Shown here: in pieces, positions 1-4,023 of the stretch
Layout of the letters: every line of letters starts with the position of its first letter
Position numbering within the stretch: position 1 is the stretch's first letter
DNA from: Bacillota bacterium
GTDB lineage: Bacteria > Bacillota > Clostridia > Acetivibrionales > DSM-1351
Direction: 5' to 3'
NCBI GenBank assembly: GCA_023412635.1
Contig: JAEYNI010000039.1
Location: forward strand, 1-7,009
Length of the DNA stretch: 7,009 nt
Program-made: the position numbers and the translations under genes
The notes under the pieces: generated by a model
What the model was told of the DNA's origin: nothing
Seen by the model: the letters and a program-made list of their open reading frames with translations, nothing else
Database searches by the model: none

Positions 1-37
1 TGCTACTCCATATAAGTTTAGTTAGGAACGGTGAAGA

Positions 38-1171
38 ATGTATTTTGTTGAAAAGTCAAAAACAGCCAATCAACTAAAAAAATTTGATTACCTGCTGTTG
101 GGCCTTGTATTGATACTGGCGGCAATAGGGCTGGTGGTTTTTAGCAGTGCAGTCAAGGAAAGACCAAGTTTGCTCAAACCTCAAATACTTGGCCTTATAA
201 TGGGAATAGCTTTATGCCTGATACTCAGTGCCATTGATTATAAGGATTTGAAGGTTCTCAGCCTTTTCATCTTTTTTAGTGCAATGGGCTTAATGGTACT
301 GGTATTGTTCTTTGGAAAAGGAGAAGAGCTTGGCAGCAAAAACTGGTTAAATATTGCAGGTATGAGTTTTCAGCCTTCTGAATATGCAAAAATTGCATAT
401 ATAATTCTGGCCTCGGTTTTCCTTGAAAGAATAAAAGACAGTCAGGAGAAAAACAAGGCGGATATTATAAAGTTTCTGGTATATTCCTGTATTGCTATTG
501 GAATGGTCATTCTCCAAAAGGATTATGGAACAGCAATGGTTTTTGCGTTTATCTTCTTTATGTTTATATATATTGCCGGAATACCCTACCGATATATATT
601 TATATTATGCGGGGGAGCGGGCCTTTCACTGCCTTTTATTTGGGTCTATGTACTCAATGATAAAAGAAGGGACAGAATTTTAACTTTTATTTCTCCCGAA
701 CGAGACCCTCTAGGCGGAGGATACAATGTTAGAAGATCTATACAGGCTATTGGCTCAGGCAGACTGTTTGGACAGGGGTATGGGAACGGGCTATTAACAC
801 AAAACAGAGGAGTACCAGTAAATGAATCGGATTTTATATTCTCGGTAGTAGGAGAGGAATTTGGCTTTATTGGAGGCTGTATCATTATTCTTCTTGGACT
901 GCTGATTCTTTTGAGGATCATATATATTTCAAAGAATGCAAGTGACTCCTATGGTGCATTTATCTGTATCGGTGTAGCCGGTATGCTTGGCTTTAATTTT
1001 ATTGAAAATATTGGAATGAGTGTAGGCCTACTCCCTGTTACCGGGCTTCCGTTACCTTTTGTCAGCCAGGGCGGTACCGCATTGCTGTTTTATTTTTCTG
1101 CGGTTGGTATTGTATTAAGCGTTTCATCTCGGCGTAAAAGGGGAAATTTAAAATCGAGCAATAAGCAATAA
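38..1171 (+). CDS. rodA: SEDS-family peptidoglycan glycosyltransferase, RodA-like (FtsW/RodA/SpoVE family)
   Basis: This is an integral membrane protein of 377 aa, the usual length for the family. SEDS proteins polymerise glycan strands from lipid II and work with a partner class B PBP. It is strongly hydrophobic, with about ten membrane segments from residue 17 onward. Family motifs seen are QPSEYAK (112-118), DYGTA (162-166), GSGRLFGQG (239-247), the ESDFIFSVVGEE stretch (263-274) and GLPLPFVSQGG (336-346). Asp265 sits where SEDS enzymes carry their essential aspartate. The GSG..GQG...TQ...VP spacing before DFIF looks more like RodA than FtsW, but FtsW or SpoVE cannot be excluded. The family-typical SYGG is SQGG here. 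The start at 38 has AGGA ten bases upstream. A terminator directly after the gene separates it from mraZ. Upstream context is cut off, so its own promoter is not visible. Confidence 0.87.
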   Translation: MYFVEKSKTANQLKKFDYLLLGLVLILAAIGLVVFSSAVKERPSLLKPQILGLIMGIALCLILSAIDYKDLKVLSLFIFFSAMGLMVLVLFFGKGEELGSKNWLNIAGMSFQPSEYAKIAYIILASVFLERIKDSQEKNKADIIKFLVYSCIAIGMVILQKDYGTAMVFAFIFFMFIYIAGIPYRYIFILCGGAGLSLPFIWVYVLNDKRRDRILTFISPERDPLGGGYNVRRSIQAIGSGRLFGQGYGNGLLTQNRGVPVNESDFIFSVVGEEFGFIGGCIIILLGLLILLRIIYISKNASDSYGAFICIGVAGMLGFNFIENIGMSVGLLPVTGLPLPFVSQGGTALLFYFSAVGIVLSVSSRRKRGNLKSSNKQ

Positions 1172-1200
1172 ATAAACAATTAATAGGCCGTTAGTCCTAT

Positions 1201-1237
1201 AAAAGGCGGGGTACATACCCCGTCTTTTATTTTTTTT
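1201..1237 (+). terminator. Strong intrinsic terminator after the SEDS gene
   Basis: A 12-bp stem pairs 1201-1212 (AAAAGGCGGGGT) with 1217-1228 (ACCCCGTCTTTT) around the tetraloop ACAT, with a single G-U pair. A run of eight or more T residues follows through 1237. It lies 29 nt past the SEDS stop codon and just before the mraZ promoter, so it should end the upstream transcript and insulate mraZ. Confidence 0.93.
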
Positions 1238-1247
1238 CAAAAAAACA

Positions 1248-1276
1248 TTGATTAAATTGCTATTATGAAATAAAAT
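1248..1276 (+). promoter_or_regulatory. Probable sigma-A-type promoter for mraZ-rsmH
   Basis: The -35 candidate is TTGATT (1248-1253) and the -10 candidate is TAAAAT (1271-1276), 5 of 6 to consensus, with exactly 17 bp between. It starts 10 bp after the T-run of the preceding terminator. Transcription would start near 1283, giving a leader of about 90 nt. The putative MraZ operator lies directly downstream, which supports the assignment. No start-site data are available. Confidence 0.7.
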
Positions 1277-1284
1277 ATCCATAT

Positions 1285-1314
1285 AAGTGGTGGGAAGTGG
1301 TGTAAAGTGGAGGA
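1285..1314 (+). promoter_or_regulatory. Three tandem MraZ boxes (AAGTGG, 10-bp period)
   Basis: AAGTGG occurs exactly at 1285, 1295 and 1305. Each copy is followed by TG or AG, giving three head-to-tail units with GTGG(T/A)G on the same face of the helix. MraZ proteins are known to bind direct repeats of a short G-rich core with 10-bp spacing upstream of their own operon. The boxes span the predicted transcription start, so bound MraZ would be expected to block RNA polymerase. The match is to the known type of site, not to a measured one. Confidence 0.82.
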
Positions 1315-1320
1315 AAAAAC

Positions 1321-1355
1321 CAAGTTAATCATTGAAATGTTTAATAATTAACTTG
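1321..1355 (+). promoter_or_regulatory. Long hairpin in the mraZ mRNA leader
   Basis: Nine perfect pairs join CAAGTTAAT (1321-1329) to ATTAACTTG (1347-1355). After one C-A mismatch, ATTGAA (1331-1336) pairs with TTTAAT (1340-1345), including one G-U, around the triloop ATG. The hairpin ends 7 nt before the GAGGTG ribosome binding site and has no T-run after it, so it is not a terminator. It may affect message stability or translation of mraZ. That role is inference. Confidence 0.5.
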
Positions 1356-1362
1356 TAAATGC

Positions 1363-1377
1363 GAGGTGTAAAATTTG
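1363..1377 (+). promoter_or_regulatory. Ribosome binding site and TTG start of mraZ
   Basis: GAGGTG at 1363-1368 lies six bases before TTG at 1375. The TTG gives the N-terminus M-F-Y-G-E-Y-Q-H, the standard beginning of MraZ. The nearby ATG at 1382 is in another frame and can be excluded. Confidence 0.88.
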
Positions 1378-1806
1378 TTTTATGGTGAGTACCAGCATAC
1401 GGTTGACCCAAAAGGACGAGTTATTGTTCCCTCAAAATTCAGAGAGGGTTTGGGCGAAAAGTTCATATTAACCAAGGGACTTGACAGCTGTTTGTTTGCA
1501 TACTCCTCAGAAGAGTGGACAAGCCTTGAAAACAAATTAAAAACACTACCATTCACCGATAAGGATGTACGTGCTTTCATAAGATTTTTCTTTTCAGGAG
1601 CAACTGAATGTGAGGTTGATAAGCAGGGAAGAATACTGATTCCACAGAATTTGCGCGAGTATGCGGTACTTGAAAAGGACATAGCTATCATTGGAGTTTC
1701 ATCAAGAGTGGAGATTTGGAATAAGACTACTTGGGAAAACTATAGCAGTGACGATAACATGAGCGCAGACAAGATCGCAGAAAAAATGTCATTACTGGGA
1801 ATTTAA
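1375..1806 (+). CDS. mraZ: Transcriptional regulator MraZ
   Basis: MraZ is a DNA-binding protein of the AbrB/SpoVT-like swapped-hairpin fold. It forms ring-shaped oligomers and regulates its own dcw operon. At 143 aa it is full length. Both halves of the internal duplication are clear: D11-P-K-G-R15 followed by VIVP, and D82-K-Q-G-R86 followed by ILIP, the paired DxxxR signatures of the family. The start is a TTG with a good GAGGTG site. The gene is the first of the unit, 30 nt ahead of rsmH, as is usual across bacteria. Three AAGTGG boxes at 1285-1314 give a direct route for autoregulation. Confidence 0.97.
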   Translation: MFYGEYQHTVDPKGRVIVPSKFREGLGEKFILTKGLDSCLFAYSSEEWTSLENKLKTLPFTDKDVRAFIRFFFSGATECEVDKQGRILIPQNLREYAVLEKDIAIIGVSSRVEIWNKTTWENYSSDDNMSADKIAEKMSLLGI

Positions 1807-1836
1807 TATCTCAATGAGAGCTCTTAGAGGTGAGAA

Positions 1837-2778
1837 ATGGAATTTAAACATAAATCTGTATTACTTGATGAATGTATAGAGTATTTGAATATTAATCCTG
1901 ATGGTTTATATATAGATGGCACTATAGGCGGTGCGGGACATTCCTCTGAAATATACAGAAGGTTAAGCCCGAAGGGGTGTCTGATCGGTTTGGATCAGGA
2001 CGCTTTCGCAGTTGAAACATCCACAAAACGACTTGAACAAATGGGCTCTGAAGCCAAATTTAAGGTTGTTAATACAAACTTTAAAAATATCGCAGAGGCA
2101 TGCAGGCAGTTGGACATAGATCAGGTAGATGGAATTCTTCTTGATTTGGGTGTTTCCTCCCATCAGCTTGATGAGGCTTCAAGAGGCTTCAGCTATCAGC
2201 ACGATGCTCCCTTAGATATGCGGATGGACAGAAATTCAAAACTTTCTGCATACGAAGTAATAAATCTTTATAAGGAGCAGGATATTTACAGGATTATCCG
2301 TGATTACGGTGAAGAAAAATGGGCATCACGTATAGCAAAATTTATCGTTGAAGCCAGAGGAAAACAGCCTGTAAGAACCACTTATGAACTTGTAGACATT
2401 ATAAAAAAAGCAGTCCCAAGTGCAGCTAGAAGGGATGGGCCTCATCCGGCAAAAAGAACCTTCCAGGCCATCAGGATAGAAGTCAATGATGAGTTAAACA
2501 TATTGAACAATACTATTGAAGAATGTGTAACGCTGCTTAAGAAGGGCGGAAGGCTTTGTATCATAACCTTTCATTCACTTGAAGACAGAATTGTAAAGCT
2601 CCAGTTCAATAAGGAAGTAAAGCCCTGCACATGTCCAGCCACATTTCCGACTTGTGTGTGCGGTAAGAAACCCAGAGCTGTACTTGTAAACAGGAAGCCT
2701 ATCGTTTCAGACCCGGACGAGCTGGAAGAAAATCCAAGAGCAAGAAGTGCAAAATTGAGAGTGCTAGAAAAAATCTAA
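1837..2778 (+). CDS. rsmH: 16S rRNA (cytosine(1402)-N(4))-methyltransferase RsmH (MraW)
   Basis: RsmH uses S-adenosylmethionine to methylate N4 of C1402 in 16S rRNA, at the decoding centre of the small ribosomal subunit. The 313-aa length is normal. Visible motifs are the SAM-binding DGTIGGAGHS (27-36), the acidic strand end in LIGLDQD (49-55), LLDLGVSSHQLD (101-112), RGFSY and PLDMRMD (116-131), HPAKRTFQAIRIEVNDEL (203-220), the FHSLEDR signature (245-251) and the C-terminal NPRARSAKLRV (299-309). A CxC-x6-CxC cluster (C264, C266, C273, C275) is present and could hold a metal. The ATG at 1837 has AGAGGTGA just upstream. Its place directly after mraZ is the classic arrangement. A very long A-rich spacer follows instead of the usual short gap to ftsL. 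Confidence 0.98.
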   Translation: MEFKHKSVLLDECIEYLNINPDGLYIDGTIGGAGHSSEIYRRLSPKGCLIGLDQDAFAVETSTKRLEQMGSEAKFKVVNTNFKNIAEACRQLDIDQVDGILLDLGVSSHQLDEASRGFSYQHDAPLDMRMDRNSKLSAYEVINLYKEQDIYRIIRDYGEEKWASRIAKFIVEARGKQPVRTTYELVDIIKKAVPSAARRDGPHPAKRTFQAIRIEVNDELNILNNTIEECVTLLKKGGRLCIITFHSLEDRIVKLQFNKEVKPCTCPATFPTCVCGKKPRAVLVNRKPIVSDPDELEENPRARSAKLRVLEKI

Positions 2779-2800
2779 TTCAACATAAAGTGAAGAATAA

Positions 2801-3060
2801 CAAAAGAAAATATGTATTAAAAAACAAAAGTTAAATTGTATAAATTACAAAAGATAAATTAAACAAAAACAAAAGTATAGCAATTATTAATTTATTCAAA
2901 AGACGAAAGATAAAAAAACTAAAGAAGAAGCAAAAGTAATAATTAATAACAAACTAAAGCAATAAACAAAAGAAAAGCTAATTTATAATGGCAATAAACA
3001 AAAGATGAAATGAATATCAATTCAGAATTTACAAAAGATGAACTTGTTAAAACACAAAAG
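2801..3060 (+). repeat. Array of ten dispersed CAAAAG hexamers
   Basis: Exact CAAAAG begins at 2801, 2825, 2848, 2870, 2897, 2931, 2967, 2999, 3032 and 3055. Steps are 24, 23, 22, 27, 34, 36, 32, 33 and 23. Two one-base variants (CTAAAG at 2919 and 2954) fall in the wider gaps. Longer units recur: a 15-mer GCAATAAACAAAAGA at 2959 and 2991, and ACAAAAGATGAA at 2998 and 3031. With the local base composition about 0.3 copies would be expected by chance. This could be a decayed tandem repeat or a spaced set of protein sites on DNA or RNA. I do not recognise it as a known element. Confidence 0.8.
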
Positions 3061-3083
3061 CCAAATAACTTCTAAAAATGGAT

Positions 3084-3123
3084 GGGAATCAGATGACTTC
3101 TTCTGATTCCCCAACATCTTTTT
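3084..3123 (+). terminator. Terminator-like hairpin, possible attenuator, in the ftsL leader
   Basis: Ten perfect pairs join GGGAATCAGA (3084-3093) to TCTGATTCCC (3102-3111) around an 8-nt loop. The T-run (TTTTT, 3119-3123) starts 7 nt after the stem, so it is a weak or conditional terminator at best. Part of the left arm and loop (ATCAGATG, 3088-3095) can pair instead with CATCTGAT (3126-3133), which would break the stem. It could end most mraZ-rsmH transcripts, act as an attenuator before ftsL, or simply be a processing or stability hairpin. Confidence 0.5.
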
Positions 3124-3130
3124 AACATCT

Positions 3131-3145
3131 GATACTGTGAGTATC
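3131..3145 (+). other. Small hairpin before the ftsL ribosome binding site
   Basis: GATACT (3131-3136) pairs perfectly with AGTATC (3140-3145) around the triloop GTG. It overlaps the right half of the alternative pairing CATCTGAT (3126-3133), so the two cannot form together. It ends 16 nt before AAGGAGG and leaves the ribosome binding site free. Confidence 0.4.
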
Positions 3146-3161
3146 TGGTAAGTTCTTTGTG

Positions 3162-3168
3162 AAGGAGG
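3162..3168 (+). promoter_or_regulatory. Strong ribosome binding site of ftsL
   Basis: AAGGAGG is a near-perfect Shine-Dalgarno sequence, nine bases before the ATG at 3178. A second AGGAG at 3172-3176 is only one base from the start and probably too close to be used. The strength contrasts with the terminator-like hairpin just upstream, suggesting that control, if any, is on transcription. Confidence 0.8.
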
Positions 3169-3177
3169 GATAGGAGA

Positions 3178-3708
3178 ATGGCTGGGGCTAGTAATAAGTA
3201 TGTTTACGGATCTGCCGCTGAAAAAATCAGGCACGATCAAAAAAATATATCAGATTCTTCAAATAGCTATTATGATCTCTATGAACAGAATGCCGTTCTC
3301 AAATCTAAAAAAACTGCCAGGAACAATGCTAAACTTAAAAAGAGAATAATTGTAAATATATTTCTAGTTTTTGGTATGTGTGCAATAATTATGGCCCGAT
3401 ATGCACAAATAAGCCAAATGAATTACGACAACAATAATCTCAGTAAAGAGTATACCTCATTAAAGAACGAAAATACACGGCTTTCACTTGAAATTGAAAA
3501 AGCTATGTCTCTACAAAGTATTAGAGATATAGCTGAAAACAAGTTAAATATGCATACACCTGAAAAGAGTCAGATTGTATATATAAATGTGCCAAAACAG
3601 GATGTTATTATACTTGCAGAAAAGAAGGAACCTGGAATAGTGGTTTTTGCGAAGGATGCTGCCGGCAGTATAAAAAGATTTCTGAACATTTTTGGATTAT
3701 TTGAATAA
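3178..3708 (+). CDS. ftsL: FtsL-like cell division protein (bitopic, coiled-coil)
   Basis: This is a single-pass membrane protein of 176 aa. It has a charged N-terminal cytoplasmic part (about 1-55, with basic KSKKTARNNAKLKKR just before the membrane), a membrane segment at about 57-75, and an outward coiled coil at about 80-115 with heptad-like leucines. It then has IRDIAENKLNM (115-125) followed by Y135-I136, the ending typical of the FtsL/DivIC group. These proteins form a complex with a DivIC/FtsB partner that recruits and activates the septal SEDS-PBP pair. Sequence similarity in this family is weak; the position between rsmH and a class B PBP gene is what makes ftsL the best name over divIC. 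It is longer than the usual roughly 100-120 aa because of the long N-terminus and a 40-residue tail after the conserved block. The tail ends in a hydrophobic/amphipathic stretch. Confidence 0.82.
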   Translation: MAGASNKYVYGSAAEKIRHDQKNISDSSNSYYDLYEQNAVLKSKKTARNNAKLKKRIIVNIFLVFGMCAIIMARYAQISQMNYDNNNLSKEYTSLKNENTRLSLEIEKAMSLQSIRDIAENKLNMHTPEKSQIVYINVPKQDVIILAEKKEPGIVVFAKDAAGSIKRFLNIFGLFE

Positions 3709-3797
3709 TGTAATAATATGCATTGCAAATCTGATTATTAATTAAAACTAAATTATATATAGCAAACATTATAGCTCATACTATCTAATTGCCAAAT

Positions 3798-3839
3798 AAC
3801 TATAGATTTTTATACAAATTAATAAATCTATAGTTTTTT
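3798..3839 (+). terminator. Intrinsic terminator after ftsL
   Basis: A 12-bp perfect stem pairs AACTATAGATTT (3798-3809) with AAATCTATAGTT (3824-3835) around a 14-nt loop. It runs straight into TTTTTT (3834-3839). The stem is AT-rich and the loop long, so efficiency may be moderate. It lies 89 nt after the ftsL stop codon and would separate ftsL from the PBP-murE unit. Confidence 0.75.
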
Positions 3840-3882
3840 CAGTGTATAGGAATTTATATATCTTCTGTTCTCTGGATGTGTT

Positions 3883-3927
3883 CATATAATAATATATTTG
3901 ATTTTCAATTAATATTATTAATAAGAT
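3883..3927 (+). promoter_or_regulatory. Tentative promoter region for the PBP-murE unit
   Basis: Two overlapping possibilities are present. CATATAAT (3883-3890) contains a perfect vegetative -10 TATAAT and also resembles the CATA-type -10 of the sporulation sigma factors E and K. TTGATT (3898-3903) and TAAGAT (3922-3927) are 18 bp apart. Neither has a convincing full set of elements. They are listed because a terminator upstream makes a promoter here likely. Confidence 0.28.
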
Positions 3928-4023
3928 TTATATTATTAATTTTATTTGATTAAACATATATAGTATTAAGTCATAAGAAATTATAGCTGTTACTGTAAAA
4001 TTAAAGACCTGGAGGGATACATT

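Larger units (their letters stand above)
2779..3177 (+). other. 399-nt A-rich spacer between rsmH and ftsL
   Basis: No convincing gene is present. Over 2821-3060 I counted A 141, T 52, G 25 and C 22 of 240 bases, a strong A-over-T bias on the + strand. Stops are frequent in all frames. The only notable reading frame is a 21-codon ATG frame at 3010-3075, which has no recognisable ribosome binding site. The first part holds a CAAAAG motif array (2801-3060). The last part holds two hairpins (3084-3111 and 3131-3145) and the ftsL ribosome binding site. No good promoter was found, so ftsL is probably read from the mraZ promoter through this leader. Confidence 0.75.
3709..4023 (+). other. 315-nt AT-rich spacer between ftsL and the PBP gene
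   Basis: No gene was found here. It contains an intrinsic terminator (3798-3839), an imperfect AT-only inverted repeat (3908-3918 with 3930-3940, 10 of 11 pairs), and the PBP ribosome binding site GGAGG at 4011-4015. Because a terminator lies upstream, a promoter is expected between about 3840 and 4000. Candidates are weak. TATAAT at 3885-3890 is a perfect -10 without a good -35, and TTGATT (3898-3903) lies 18 bp before TAAGAT (3922-3927). In such AT-rich DNA either could be chance. Confidence 0.6.

Noticed and set aside
1282..1287. TATAAG as an alternative -10 for mraZ.
   Set aside because: No -35-like sequence lies 16-18 bp upstream, while TAAAAT at 1271 has TTGATT at exactly 17 bp.
7..1288. 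The 11-mer TCCATATAAGT occurs at 7-17 (before the SEDS gene) and at 1278-1288 (mraZ promoter).
   Set aside because: In AT-rich DNA of this length, many 11-base repeats are expected by chance, and the second copy has no other shared flank.
2836..2864. Promoter for ftsL inside the A-rich spacer (TTGTAT at 2836-2841).
   Set aside because: No -10-like hexamer lies at 16-18 bp spacing, and TA-rich hexamers here are expected by composition.
2779..3060. CRISPR array or mobile-element remnant in the A-rich spacer.
   Set aside because: The repeated core is only 6 bases, spacers vary and are low-complexity, and there are no terminal inverted repeats, target duplications or transposase pieces.
3022..3240. 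A 72-codon minus-strand frame across the ftsL leader.
   Set aside because: It is the antisense of the hairpin region and ftsL start, with no recognisable domain; its low stop content comes from local composition.
3060..3801. The 11-mer GCCAAATAACT occurs just before each of the two hairpins flanking ftsL (3060-3070 and 3791-3801).
   Set aside because: Given the composition of the two spacers, about one such match is expected by chance, and the flanks do not extend the match.
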